From assembly GCF_001931485.1 (NCBI RefSeq), contig NZ_MSDV01000037.1:47881-111880 (forward strand): a stretch of 64,000 bases of DNA, in the 5' to 3' direction. The notes beneath the pieces were generated by a model. That model was not told where the DNA came from, ran no database searches, and was given only the letters and a program-made list of their open reading frames with translations. Position numbers and translations under genes: made by a program. Shown here piece after piece: positions 54,431 through 63,997 of the stretch. Positions within the stretch are counted from its first letter, which is position 1. The number at the start of each line of letters is the position of its first letter. The stretch is from Burkholderia sp. SRS-W-2-2016 (lineage in GTDB: Bacteria > Pseudomonadota > Gammaproteobacteria > Burkholderiales > Burkholderiaceae).

Positions 54431-54534
54431 TCTGGCGCGTTCGCGCGGCGGCCGGCCTGTCCGCGCGCGAACGTGCAGCAAGCAGTACTTCCTCGTCGTC
54501 TCCCTTTTTTCCACCGAAGATCAACGCCACCACC

Positions 54535-56652
54535 ATGACCTCAAAAAACCGCCGTGATTTTCTACGCTCGGCCGCGCAAGCCGCCGGTTCGTTCACCGCG
54601 CTCAGCATGCTGCCCGCCGGCATTCGCAACGCACTCGCGATTCCGGCCAACAACCGCACCGGCACGATCCGCGACGTCGAACACATCGTCGTGCTGATGC
54701 AGGAAAACCGCTCGTTCGATCATTACTTCGGCTCGCTCAAAGGCGTGCGCGGCTTCGGCGATACGCGCGCGATCAAGCTCGCGAACGGCCAGCCGGTCTG
54801 GTATCAGCCGCTCACCACCGATACCGCCGGCGCGAACTATGTTCTGCCGTTTCGCCCGAGCGCGCCGAACCTCGGCCTGCAATTCCTGCAGGATCTCGCG
54901 CACGACTGGGGCAGCACGCAGGCCGCGTGCAACGGCGGACGCAACGATCAGTGGGTGCCGCAAAAAGGCGCGACGACGATGGCCTATCTGACGCGCGAGG
55001 ACATGCCGTTCCACTATCAGCTCGCCGACGCGTTCACCATCTGCGACGCGTACCACTGCTCGCTGATGGGGCCGACCGATCCGAACCGCTACTACATGTG
55101 GAGCGGCTGGGTCGGCAACGACGGCAGCGGCGGCGGTCCGGTGATCGACAACTCGGAACTCGGCTACGGCTGGTCGACGTACCCGGAAGTGCTGCAAAAC
55201 GCGGGCATCTCGTGGAAGATCTATCAGGACATCGGCACCGGCCTCGATGCAAACGGTTCGTGGGGCTGGACGCAGAACGCGTACATCGGCAACTACGGCG
55301 ACAACTCGCTGCTGTACTTCAACCAGTATCGCAACGCGCAGCCGGGCAATCCGCTGTATGACAACGCGCGCACCGGCACCAACGCGGCAAAGGGCGACGG
55401 CTATTTCGACATCCTCAAGCGCGACGTGCAGAACAACGCGCTGCCGCAGGTGTCGTGGATCGTCGCGCCGGAAGCGTACTCCGAGCATCCGAACTGGCCG
55501 ACCAACTACGGCGCGTGGTACATCGATCAGGTGCTGCAGATCCTCACGTCGAATCCCGAGGTGTGGAGCAAGACCGTGCTGCTGATCAACTACGACGAAA
55601 ACGACGGCTTCTTCGATCACGTCGCCGCGCCGTTCGCGGCCGCGTCGAGCGCGAACGGTCTGTCGACTGTCGACACCACGCACGAAATCTATCCGGGCGA
55701 TGCGAAGACCGCGGCCGCGCCGTACGGGCTCGGACCGCGCGTGCCGATGCTGGTCGTGTCGCCGTGGTCGAAAGGCGGCTATGTGTGCTCGGAACTGTTC
55801 GACCATACGTCGGTGATCCGCTTCATCGAAAAACGTTTCGGGGTCCATCACAATCTCGACGAATCGAACATCACGCCGTGGCGTCGCGCGGTGTGCGGCG
55901 ATCTGACTTCGGCGTTCGACTTCGCGAATCCGAACGCGGCGGTGCCGTCGCTGCCGCGCACGAGCGGCTACGTGCCGGCCGATCAGCAGCGCCACGACGA
56001 CTACAAACCGCAGCCGCCCGCCGTGCAAACGATGCCGAAACAGGAAGCCGGCGTGCGTCCCGCGCGCGCGTTGCCCTATGAACTGTTCGTGCGCGCGGAC
56101 GAAGGCGCGAACGGCAAACTGACGCTGCGCTTTATCAATACCGGTAGCGCGGGCGCGGTGTTCCTCGTGTATGCGGCCAATAGCGCGAATGCGCCGCTCA
56201 GCTATACGGTCGAAGCGGGCAAGCGTCTGCAGGACACGTTGGCGCTCAATGCGGACGGCAGCTACGACTTCACCGTGCACGGTCCGAACGGCTTCCTGCG
56301 CCGCTTCGCCGGCAAGGTGGCCGCGCACGGCGGTGGCCATCGCGCCGATAGCGCGCGGCCGGATGTCGCCGATGGTTACGACGTCGCGAACGGCAATCTG
56401 CAACTGCGGCTCGAGAACGTCGGCAGCGCCCGTTGCCAGTTCACGATCGTCAATGCATACGATCCGAAGCATCCGATCCGCCACACGGTGCGCGGCGGCG
56501 ATCACGACGGGTTGTACCTCGATCTGCGCAACGCGCACGGCTGGTACGACCTGGCGATCACCGTCGATACCGACCCGGCGTTCGCGCGACGCCTTGCCGG
56601 CCACGTGGAAACCGGCAACAGCAGCATGAGCGATCCGGCGTTGGGCGGTTAA
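54535..56652 (+). CDS. Tat-exported non-haemolytic phospholipase C
   Basis: 705 residues. A twin-arginine signal (KNRRDFLRSAAQAAGSF) precedes the phosphoesterase domain with VEHIVVLMQENRSFDHYFGS and LINYDENDGFFDHVAAPFA. C-terminal domains of the bacterial phospholipase C type (DUF756) follow at about 520-610 and 620-700, including YELFVRADEGANGKLTLRF. This is the PlcN/acid phosphatase AcpA-related family, a secreted enzyme that cleaves phosphatidylcholine or related lipids. The ATG at 54535 begins the Tat signal; upstream codons are Ser-rich and unlikely. Substrate preference cannot be fixed here. Confidence 0.92.
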   Translation: MTSKNRRDFLRSAAQAAGSFTALSMLPAGIRNALAIPANNRTGTIRDVEHIVVLMQENRSFDHYFGSLKGVRGFGDTRAIKLANGQPVWYQPLTTDTAGANYVLPFRPSAPNLGLQFLQDLAHDWGSTQAACNGGRNDQWVPQKGATTMAYLTREDMPFHYQLADAFTICDAYHCSLMGPTDPNRYYMWSGWVGNDGSGGGPVIDNSELGYGWSTYPEVLQNAGISWKIYQDIGTGLDANGSWGWTQNAYIGNYGDNSLLYFNQYRNAQPGNPLYDNARTGTNAAKGDGYFDILKRDVQNNALPQVSWIVAPEAYSEHPNWPTNYGAWYIDQVLQILTSNPEVWSKTVLLINYDENDGFFDHVAAPFAAASSANGLSTVDTTHEIYPGDAKTAAAPYGLGPRVPMLVVSPWSKGGYVCSELFDHTSVIRFIEKRFGVHHNLDESNITPWRRAVCGDLTSAFDFANPNAAVPSLPRTSGYVPADQQRHDDYKPQPPAVQTMPKQEAGVRPARALPYELFVRADEGANGKLTLRFINTGSAGAVFLVYAANSANAPLSYTVEAGKRLQDTLALNADGSYDFTVHGPNGFLRRFAGKVAAHGGGHRADSARPDVADGYDVANGNLQLRLENVGSARCQFTIVNAYDPKHPIRHTVRGGDHDGLYLDLRNAHGWYDLAITVDTDPAFARRLAGHVETGNSSMSDPALGG

Positions 56653-56687
56653 GCGTTTCGGCGCGCTTTCATGAAGCGCGTTTGAAA

Positions 56688-56724
56688 AAGCAACGGCCGC
56701 TGCGTGTCTGCACGCAGCGGCCGT
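56688..56724. terminator. Terminator between phospholipase and hypothetical gene
   Basis: Long stem ACGGCCGCTGCGTG/CACGCAGCGGCCGT with TCTG loop. A T-run follows on the minus strand, so it mainly ends the minus-strand gene at 56764, and may stop the phospholipase transcript as well. Confidence 0.75.
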
Positions 56725-56763
56725 CATTTACCTGTGCTTCGAATTGCAGACTCGAGAGGAATG

Positions 56764-57144
56764 CTACGCTTCGAAATCGAGGCCCCCGATCAACGCGATC
56801 GGATCGCCCTGCGTATGCGTGAGGAAATCGAGTTCGCGCGCCTGGGTCCATGCGTTGAGCTTGCGCGGCAGCGCGGCCAGATAGCGGGCGAAGCGCGCGC
56901 CGCCCTGCTCGTTAATCAGCCGCTCGATTTCGTCGCTGTCCCACGTCAGATAGAGGTTCAACGGATACGGATAGTGGCCGAGGTCATCGAGCGGCGCCGC
57001 GTGAATGCGCACCCGCGTCGGTTCGCCGTGGCCGCCGTGCGGCAACACATCGGTATGCACGGTCTTCGCGAAACACGCGGCGATCGCTTCGGCGATGCGC
57101 GGCGCGAACTGCTGGTCGAAACGAATGGCACTCTCCGGGCGCAT
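56764..57144 (-). CDS. Conserved-type hypothetical protein (DUF5594-like)
   Basis: 126 residues starting MRPESAIRFDQQFAPRIAEA. GGAG lies eight bases upstream of this ATG. The middle has a beta region (HGEPTRVRIHAAPLDDLG and LNLYLTWDSDEIERL). It resembles the small DUF5594-type proteins I know from Burkholderia, but I cannot confirm. No signal peptide; function unknown. Confidence 0.6.
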   Translation of the reverse strand: MRPESAIRFDQQFAPRIAEAIAACFAKTVHTDVLPHGGHGEPTRVRIHAAPLDDLGHYPYPLNLYLTWDSDEIERLINEQGGARFARYLAALPRKLNAWTQARELDFLTHTQGDPIALIGGLDFEA

Positions 57145-57447
57145 CCAGTGTCTCCGATGTTCGTTTAATTGGTCGTCGTGAGTGGGTGATCGTAGCATGG
57201 GCATTTCTGAATAAGCCCCCCGCCTTTGTGTTTTCACACCCCTGTCCTGTGCCGCCAAACCTGGCGCATATGACATAACCCAGACCAGATCCGCCTATTG
57301 ATCCGCCGCGACTCAACGATTCGCGACAACTCCTGTGCAATTCCGGCCCTTTACATCTGACGTTCTCCAGGCGGGACTAGCATCGATACTGGTTGACGTA
57401 ACGCGCCGGTTGCGTCGCGTCGCTCGATTGTTTTTCCCGGAAGGCTT
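57145..57447. other. Divergent intergenic region
   Basis: About 300 bp between a minus-strand hypothetical gene and the glycosyltransferase gene. I see no repeat, RNA or clear promoter. Confidence 0.35.
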
Positions 57448-58314
57448 ATGAGCAAGGCAAGATTCGCATCGTTCTGGCATGGCCCGGAACTCTCCCCGTA
57501 TGAAATCGCCTGTCTGAATTCGTTCACGTTGTATGGCAGCGAGGTCGCGCTCTACAGTTACGAGCCGATCGCCAATCTGCCGCCGCGCGTGATCGCGAAG
57601 GACGCGAGCGCGATTTTGCCGCGCGATTCGCTGAACGATTTTCCGATTCACGGTGTGCCGTCGATGGCGCACTTCACCGACTATTTCCGCTTCGTGATGT
57701 TCACGAAGACCGACGAAATCTGGGTCGACACCGACCTGCTGCTGTTGCGCGATTTCGACCTCAGCGCCAAAGGCGATTTGATCGGCCGGGAAACGCCGAC
57801 CAGCATCTGCACCGCGCTGTTGCGGCTCGATCCGGATCATCCGCGCCTGAGCGATCTGATCCTGCGCGTCGAAGCGATGAAAGGCACCGAGATCAAATGG
57901 GGCGCCACCGGTCCGCGCCTGCTGACCGCCGTCTACGGCGTGAAAGCCGGCCTGCCGGAAAGCCTGTTCTATCCGGTGCATTTCGACGACTACTACAAGC
58001 CGTTCCTGCCGCGCTATTTCGACGAATGCGCGGCGCTCTGTTCCGATGCGTACACGCTGCATCTGTGGAACAACCGCGTCGTCAAAATGGGCCTGTTCAA
58101 GCGCATCGGCCCGCCGGTCGGCTCGTTCCTGCATCACGTGTTCGAGCAGACCGGCGCGAACGGGATGTTCCGCGAGTTCTACCCCACCAACGTGATGCAA
58201 ACGATGATCGACAACGCGGTCGAAAAAGTCGGTAGCGATGAGGGCGTGCGCAAGCTGCTGCGCGTCGGCGTGCCGATGGTCACGACGGCGATCGTGCGCC
58301 GCTTCGGTGCCTAA
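57448..58314 (+). CDS. Glycosyltransferase (DXD, sugar-transfer type)
   Basis: 288 residues. HFTDYFRFVMFTKTDEIWVD leads into the DXD motif (VDTDLLLL), as in the alpha-1,4-glycosyltransferase/GT32-like group with a nucleotide-sugar and a metal ion. HLWNNRVVKMG near residue 210 is another conserved His/Trp element. No membrane segment. A solitary gene: no other polysaccharide genes are next to it, so donor and acceptor cannot be inferred. Confidence 0.75.
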   Translation: MSKARFASFWHGPELSPYEIACLNSFTLYGSEVALYSYEPIANLPPRVIAKDASAILPRDSLNDFPIHGVPSMAHFTDYFRFVMFTKTDEIWVDTDLLLLRDFDLSAKGDLIGRETPTSICTALLRLDPDHPRLSDLILRVEAMKGTEIKWGATGPRLLTAVYGVKAGLPESLFYPVHFDDYYKPFLPRYFDECAALCSDAYTLHLWNNRVVKMGLFKRIGPPVGSFLHHVFEQTGANGMFREFYPTNVMQTMIDNAVEKVGSDEGVRKLLRVGVPMVTTAIVRRFGA

Positions 58315-58343
58315 CCACCGATGCGCCTCTATGCGCGCAACCG

Positions 58344-59252
58344 CTACTGTTCTCGCGCGTTTTGCGCGGCGTGAGTCTGCTCGAGAATGAATTCGATGAA
58401 CGTCGCGGCCGCGCGCGTGTGATGCCGGTTCGGCATATACAGCATGTACATGTGAGTACCGAAGATGCTAAGCCGCCATTCGTCGAGCGCGGTCAGCACT
58501 TCGCCGCGCTTCAGAACGTCCTGCACCACGTAGTCGGGCACGAGTCCGACACCCAGACCGGCCAGCACGGCCTGGCGCAAAAATAGAAAGTTTTCCGAAA
58601 TAATCGTCGGTTCGAGCAGTACCTCGTGCCGCTCGTCGCGCAGATAGGCGGCGAGCCGCAGCTGTTTGCCGATCACCGCCGCGGTGATCAGCGGCGCGGC
58701 GCGCAGATCGTCGAGCGTCACCGGCATCCCATGCGTTTGCGCGAACTCCTGCGACGCGCACGCGACATAACGGACCGGCCCCATATCGCGCGCGACCAGA
58801 TTCTGCGGCGGCTCCGACATCACCCGCACCGCGATATCGACCTCGTCGCGCAACAGATCCTCGACACGGTTCTCGAACATCACATCGAGCACGATGCCCG
58901 GGTACAGCCGCTTGAACGCGATCAGCCAGTCGGACATCACCAGTTGGCCATAGCCGCTCGGCACGCTGAGCCGCACCCGCCCCTGCAGACTCTGGCCCAG
59001 CGTGGTCACCGACTCGCGCGCGGCCAGCAGCGCGTTCTGAATGGTGCGACCGTGCTCGTAGAGCCGCAGCCCGATCTCGGTCGGCTCGACGCGGCGCGTG
59101 GTCCGCCGCACCAGTTGCAGACCGACCGAGCGCTCGAGCTGGTTCAGGTGATAGCTGACGTTCGCGCGGCTCATCTTCAGCCGGCGCGCGGCCTCGCTCA
59201 GATTGCCGGCGTCGAGGATATCGACCAGCAAGGTCAGGGAATTGACGTCCAT
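58344..59252 (-). CDS. LysR-family transcriptional regulator
   Basis: 302 residues from the ATG at 59252. N-terminal winged HTH: LLVDILDAGNLSEAARRLKM then SRANVSYHLNQLERSVGLQL. The effector-binding domain begins near GRVRLSVPSGYGQLVMSDWL. It is divergent from the pim-type operon with a shared control region that holds a perfect palindrome, so regulation of that operon is likely. A TTG at 59291 could be used instead, adding 13 residues that would lie in the palindrome region, which makes it unlikely. Confidence 0.88.
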   Translation of the reverse strand: MDVNSLTLLVDILDAGNLSEAARRLKMSRANVSYHLNQLERSVGLQLVRRTTRRVEPTEIGLRLYEHGRTIQNALLAARESVTTLGQSLQGRVRLSVPSGYGQLVMSDWLIAFKRLYPGIVLDVMFENRVEDLLRDEVDIAVRVMSEPPQNLVARDMGPVRYVACASQEFAQTHGMPVTLDDLRAAPLITAAVIGKQLRLAAYLRDERHEVLLEPTIISENFLFLRQAVLAGLGVGLVPDYVVQDVLKRGEVLTALDEWRLSIFGTHMYMLYMPNRHHTRAAATFIEFILEQTHAAQNAREQ

Positions 59253-59263
59253 CGTCGCGTCGT

Positions 59264-59305
59264 TGTCAAAATAATTTTGACAGTCTGTCAATCATCCATG
59301 TGATT
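59264..59305. promoter_or_regulatory. Palindromic operator between LysR gene and pim-type operon
   Basis: TGTCAAAAT-A-ATTTTGACA (59264-59282) is a perfect 9+1+9 palindrome. A second inverted repeat CAATCA-N6-TGATTG (59288-59305) follows. The first palindrome includes candidate TTGACA boxes on both strands. T-N11-A type sites are the normal target of LysR proteins. Confidence 0.7.
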
Positions 59306-59440
59306 GTCAACGAACCTTGACCACTCCAGAATGGGATCATCGGGCGCGCGTTTTTCCGCGGATTTCGCGTTTTTTTGCGTTTTCTGCATGTACCGCCGAC
59401 GCACGCGCCCTCGCCAATCGAACCAACAGGAGACGCCCCG

Positions 59441-61567
59441 ATGACCCTTCCCCTTTCAGCCGACGTCGTTACGCGCGAATTGCGCGGCAAGGTGCTGCTC
59501 GTCACGATCGACCATCCGCCGGTCAACGCGCTGTCGGCCGACGTGCGACGCGGCCTGCTCGCGGCGATCGAAGCCGCCGATGCCGAGCCCGCGATCGACG
59601 CCGTGCTGCTGATCGGCGCGGGGCGCAACTTCATCGCCGGCGCGGACATTCGCGAGTTCGGCAAGCCGCCGGTTGCGCCCGCGCTGCCGGACGTGTGCAA
59701 CCGCATCGAGGCGTGCGGCAAGCCGGTGATCGCGGCGCTGCACGGCGCGGCGCTCGGCGGCGGCCTCGAAGTCGCGCTCGCCGCGCATTACCGGATTGCG
59801 GTCGACGGCGCGAAGCTCGGCCTGCCCGAAGTGCAGCTCGGTCTGCTGCCGGGTGCCGGCGGCACCCAGCGCACCCCGCGTCTGATCGGTGCGCAGGCCG
59901 CGCTCGATCTGATCCTGAGCGGCCGGCACGCGAGCGCGAAAGAAGCGCTCGCGCTGGGCCTGATCGATCGCATCGGCACGAGCGACGACATCCTCGCCGA
60001 AGGCCTCGCGTACGTGCACGAACTGCTGGCCGCCCATGCGCCGGTACGACGCACACGCGATGCCGCCGCGCTCGCGGATCGCGCGGCGAGCGTGGCCGCG
60101 ATCGCCGCCGCGCGCGAGCAGACCGCGAAGAAATCGCGCGGCCTGTTCTCGCCGCTGAAGATCGTCGACGCAGTCGAAGCCGCGCTCGAACAATCCTTCG
60201 ACGAAGGCCTGAAAACCGAGCGCAAGCTGTTTCTGCAATGCGTCGACAGTCCGCAACGCGCGGGGCTGATCCATGCGTTCTTTGCCGAACGCGAAGTGGT
60301 GAAGGCGCCGGAAACACGCGACGCGAAACCGCGCGCGCTGAACTCGCTGGGCGTGATCGGCGGCGGCACGATGGGCGCCGGTATCGCGGTCGCGGCGCTC
60401 GATGCGGGCCTGCCGGTGACGATGATCGAACGCGACGACACGGCGCTCGCGCGCGGCCGCGCGCACATCGAAAAGGTCTACGACGGCCTGATCGCGAAGG
60501 GGCGCATGAGCGCGGAGAAGAAAGCCGCGACGCTGGCGCGCTGGAGCGGCAGCACCTCGTACGATGCGCTCGCGCACGTCGACCTCGTGATCGAAGCGGT
60601 ATTCGAGGACCTCGACGTGAAGAAGGCGGTGTTCGCCGAACTCGACCGCGTCTGCAAGCCGGGCGCGGTGCTCGCGACCAACACGTCGTATCTCGACATC
60701 GACGCGATCGCCGCCAGTATTTCCCGCCCCGCCGACGTGATCGGCCTGCACTTCTTTTCGCCGGCCAACATCATGAAGCTGCTCGAAGTGGTGGTGCCGA
60801 AACAGGTCAGCGCGGACGTGGTCGCGACCGCGTTCGAGCTCGCGAAGAAGCTGCGCAAAACGCCGGTGCGCGCGGGCGTGTGCGACGGCTTCATCGGCAA
60901 CCGGGTGCTCGCCGTGTATCGCGCCGCCGCCGACGCACTGATGGAAGACGGCGCGTCGCCCTATCAGATCGACGCGGCGGTACGCGCATTCGGCTTTCCG
61001 ATGGGCCCGTTCCAGGTGGTCGATCTCGCCGGCGGCGACATCGGCTGGGCCGCACGCAAACGCCGCGCGGCGACCCGCAATCCGGACGCGCGCTACGTGC
61101 AGATCGCCGATCGTCTGTGCGAGCGCGGCTGGTTCGGCCAGAAGACCGGCCGCGGCTTTTATCTGTACCCCGAAGGATCGCGCAGCGGCACGCCGGACCC
61201 CGAGGTCGACGCGATCATCGACGCCGAACGCCAACGCGCCGGCATCACGCCGCGCAGCTTCACGGACGAAGAAATCATCCGCCGCTATATGGCCGCGATG
61301 ATCAACGAAGGCGCGAACGTCGTGCACGAAGGCATCGCGCTGCGCCCGCTCGACGTCGACGTCACCTTCCTGTACGGCTACGGCTTTCCGCGCTACCGCG
61401 GCGGCCCGATGAAATACGCGGACATGGTCGGCCTGCCGACGATACTCGCGGACATCCGCGCATTCGCGAAAGAAGATCCGCTGTTCTGGCGGCCGTCGCC
61501 GCTGCTGGTCGAACTGGTCGAACGCGGCGCGGATTTCGCGAGCCTGAACAGCACCGCGCAAGCGTAG
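59441..61567 (+). CDS. PimF-like enoyl-CoA hydratase/3-hydroxyacyl-CoA dehydrogenase
   Basis: 708 residues. The crotonase half has NFIAGADIREFG and AALHGAALGGGLEVALAAHY, including Glu residues for hydration. The dehydrogenase half has the NAD motif VIGGGTMGAGIAVAALDAG, ATNTSYLDIDAIA and FFSPANIMKLLEVV, followed by two C-terminal domains. This is the FadB/PimF layout. Next to PimC/PimD-like genes it likely serves dicarboxylyl-CoA beta-oxidation. AGGAG precedes the ATG at 59441. Confidence 0.9.
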   Translation: MTLPLSADVVTRELRGKVLLVTIDHPPVNALSADVRRGLLAAIEAADAEPAIDAVLLIGAGRNFIAGADIREFGKPPVAPALPDVCNRIEACGKPVIAALHGAALGGGLEVALAAHYRIAVDGAKLGLPEVQLGLLPGAGGTQRTPRLIGAQAALDLILSGRHASAKEALALGLIDRIGTSDDILAEGLAYVHELLAAHAPVRRTRDAAALADRAASVAAIAAAREQTAKKSRGLFSPLKIVDAVEAALEQSFDEGLKTERKLFLQCVDSPQRAGLIHAFFAEREVVKAPETRDAKPRALNSLGVIGGGTMGAGIAVAALDAGLPVTMIERDDTALARGRAHIEKVYDGLIAKGRMSAEKKAATLARWSGSTSYDALAHVDLVIEAVFEDLDVKKAVFAELDRVCKPGAVLATNTSYLDIDAIAASISRPADVIGLHFFSPANIMKLLEVVVPKQVSADVVATAFELAKKLRKTPVRAGVCDGFIGNRVLAVYRAAADALMEDGASPYQIDAAVRAFGFPMGPFQVVDLAGGDIGWAARKRRAATRNPDARYVQIADRLCERGWFGQKTGRGFYLYPEGSRSGTPDPEVDAIIDAERQRAGITPRSFTDEEIIRRYMAAMINEGANVVHEGIALRPLDVDVTFLYGYGFPRYRGGPMKYADMVGLPTILADIRAFAKEDPLFWRPSPLLVELVERGADFASLNSTAQA

Positions 61568-61645
61568 CCGTCATTCACCGCAGCGCGACCGGCGCCGCTT
61601 GGCGTTGCGAGCGCCGGTCTACTGAACTCCCACGGAATAACCGCG

Positions 61646-62854
61646 ATGGATCTGAACTTCACCCCCGACGAAGAAGCGTTTCGCACCGACGTGCTGGCGT
61701 TTCTGCGCGACCACCTCCCGCAGCGCCTGGCCGACAAGGTCCACGGCGGCCGCCGTCTGACACGCGACGATATGGCCGAATGGCACGCGATCCTGCACCG
61801 CCAGGGCTGGCTCGCGAACCACTGGCCGAAGGAGTACGGCGGCCCCGGCTGGAACGCGGTGCAAAAATTCATCTTCGAAAACGAATGCGCGCTGGCCGGC
61901 GCGCCGCGCGTCGTGCCGTTCGGCGTCAACATGCTCGGCCCGGTGCTGATCAAATACGGCAACGAAGAGCAGAAACGCCACTGGCTGCCGCGCATTCTCG
62001 ACGGCTCGGACTGGTGGTGCCAGGGCTACTCGGAACCGGGCGCCGGCTCCGATCTCGCATCGGTCAAGACCACCGCGGTGCGCGGCATGGACGCCCTGGG
62101 CGAGCACTACATCGTCAACGGCCAGAAGACGTGGACCACGCTCGGCCACTACGCGAACATGATCTTCTGCCTCGTGCGCACCGCGACCGACGTGCGCAAG
62201 CAGGAAGGCATCAGCTTTCTGCTGATCGACATGAACACGCCGGGCGTCGAAGTCCGGCCGATCATCACGCTCGACGGTGAACATGAGGTCAACGAAGTGT
62301 TCTTCACCGACGTGCGCGTGCCGGTCGAGAACCTCGTCGGCGAACAGAACAAGGGCTGGACCTACGCGAAATATCTGCTCACGTATGAGCGCACCAATAT
62401 CGCGGGCGTCGGCTTCTCGGTCGCCGCGTTCAACCGCTTGCGCAAGATCGCCGCGAAGCAGCGGCGCAACGGCCGCCCGCTCGCTGACGACCCCGCGTTC
62501 GCCGCGCGCATGGCGCGCGTCGAGATCGACCTCGAGAACATGAAGACCACCAACCTGCGCGTGATCGCGGCGGTCGCGGGCGGCGGCGTGCCCGGCGCCG
62601 AAAGTTCGATGCTGAAGATTCGCGGCACCGAGATCCGCCAGGAAATCTCGTCGCTGACGCGCCGCGCGATGGGCGCGTATGCGCAGCCGTTCGTCGAGGA
62701 AGCGCTGCACGAAGGTTTCGACGGCGTGCCGGTCGGACCCGACGAAGCGGCGAGCGCCGCGTCGTTGTACTTCAACAATCGCAAGCTGTCGATCTTCGGC
62801 GGCTCGAACGAAATCCAGAAGAACATCATTTCCAAAATGATCCTCGGACTGTAA
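61646..62854 (+). CDS. Acyl-CoA dehydrogenase, large subunit (PimC-like)
   Basis: 402 residues, acyl-CoA dehydrogenase fold: MDLNFTPDEEAFRTDVLAFL, WCQGYSEPGAGSDLASVKT, YIVNGQKTWTT and a C-terminal FGGSNEIQKNIISKMIL. This pattern is closest to the pimeloyl-CoA dehydrogenase large subunit known from dicarboxylate degradation. It uses FAD and passes electrons to ETF. It follows the PimF-like gene with a 78-bp gap and precedes the small subunit by 12 bp. Confidence 0.88.
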   Translation: MDLNFTPDEEAFRTDVLAFLRDHLPQRLADKVHGGRRLTRDDMAEWHAILHRQGWLANHWPKEYGGPGWNAVQKFIFENECALAGAPRVVPFGVNMLGPVLIKYGNEEQKRHWLPRILDGSDWWCQGYSEPGAGSDLASVKTTAVRGMDALGEHYIVNGQKTWTTLGHYANMIFCLVRTATDVRKQEGISFLLIDMNTPGVEVRPIITLDGEHEVNEVFFTDVRVPVENLVGEQNKGWTYAKYLLTYERTNIAGVGFSVAAFNRLRKIAAKQRRNGRPLADDPAFAARMARVEIDLENMKTTNLRVIAAVAGGGVPGAESSMLKIRGTEIRQEISSLTRRAMGAYAQPFVEEALHEGFDGVPVGPDEAASAASLYFNNRKLSIFGGSNEIQKNIISKMILGL

Positions 62855-62866
62855 GAGGCGCACGTC

Positions 62867-63997
62867 ATGAACTTTCAGCACACCGAAGACCGCCGCATGC
62901 TGGCGGATACGCTGAACCGCTTTGTCAGCGAGCAATACGGCTTTGCGACGCACGATGCGATCGCGCGCTCGGCGCAGGGCTTCAGCACCGAACTGTGGGC
63001 GCGCTTTGCGGAGCTCGGCGTGATCGGCGCGTTATTCGATGAGGCGAGCGGCGGGTACGGCGGCAGCGGCTTCGATATCGCCGTTGTGTTCGAGAGCCTC
63101 GGACGCGGTCTCGTCGTCGAACCGTTTCTCGATACGTTGATCGTCGGTCGGGCGCTCGCGCGCAGCGGCAGCGACGCGCAGCAGGCACTGGTGGCGTCGC
63201 TGATCGACGGCTCGAGGATCGTCGCGCTCGCGCATGGCGAACCGGATAGTCATTACGAACTCTCGCGCGTGACGACCCGGGTGCAACGCGACGGCAACGG
63301 CTGGACGTTGAACGGCGCGAAGGCAGTGGTCCAGCACGGCGAGCACGCATCGCACTTCCTCGTCTCGGCGCGCACCAGTGGAGACGAAGATGACGAAACC
63401 GGCATTTCGCTGTTCCTGGTTGCGCGCGATGCCGCGGGAGTTGGCGTGCGCGGCTATCGCAAGATCGACGGCGGCCGCGCGGCCGAAGTCAGCTTCGACA
63501 ACGTCCGGCTAGGCGACGATGCGCTGCTCGGCCCGGCCGACCAGGGCTTCGCGACGCTCGAATACGCAGTCAGTTGCGGCGTGCTTGCGCTATGCGCGGA
63601 AGCGGTCGGCGCGATGGACGTCGCCAAGGACTATACGCTCGACTACCTGCGCACCCGCAAACAGTTCGGTGTGCCAATCGGTAGCTTCCAGGCGTTGCAG
63701 CACCGGATGGCCGACCTGCTGCTCGAAATCGAACAGGCGCGCTCGGCGGTGATCAACGCGGCGGCCGCGCTCGACGGCGACCGTCATGCGCGCGAGCGCG
63801 CAGCGTCGGCGGCGAAGTACAGCATCGGGCGGATCGGCACGCTCGTCGCCGAGGAGTGCATCCAGTTGCATGGCGGGATCGGGATGACGTGGGAACTGCC
63901 GCTCGCGCATTACGCGAAGCGGCTCGTGATGATCGATCATCAGTTGGGGGATGAGGATCATCATCTCGAGCGGTTTGTGGCGTTGGGGGCGGGTTGA
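62867..63997 (+). CDS. Acyl-CoA dehydrogenase, small subunit (PimD-like)
   Basis: 376 residues. The acyl-CoA dehydrogenase fold is shorter and more divergent than the partner: MNFQHTEDRRMLADTLNRFV, WTLNGAKAVVQHGEHASHFL, a helical C-terminal domain with YLRTRKQFGVPIGSFQALQH, and ECIQLHGGIGMTWELPLAHY. This is the usual PimD-type partner. It ends 3 bp before the window edge; further pim-type genes may follow. Confidence 0.88.
   Translation: MNFQHTEDRRMLADTLNRFVSEQYGFATHDAIARSAQGFSTELWARFAELGVIGALFDEASGGYGGSGFDIAVVFESLGRGLVVEPFLDTLIVGRALARSGSDAQQALVASLIDGSRIVALAHGEPDSHYELSRVTTRVQRDGNGWTLNGAKAVVQHGEHASHFLVSARTSGDEDDETGISLFLVARDAAGVGVRGYRKIDGGRAAEVSFDNVRLGDDALLGPADQGFATLEYAVSCGVLALCAEAVGAMDVAKDYTLDYLRTRKQFGVPIGSFQALQHRMADLLLEIEQARSAVINAAAALDGDRHARERAASAAKYSIGRIGTLVAEECIQLHGGIGMTWELPLAHYAKRLVMIDHQLGDEDHHLERFVALGAG

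Noticed and set aside
59317..62280. 987-codon plus-strand frame overlapping the PimF-like gene
   Set aside because: Arg/Ala-rich composition without domains; the overlapping frame encodes a clear FadB-type enzyme.
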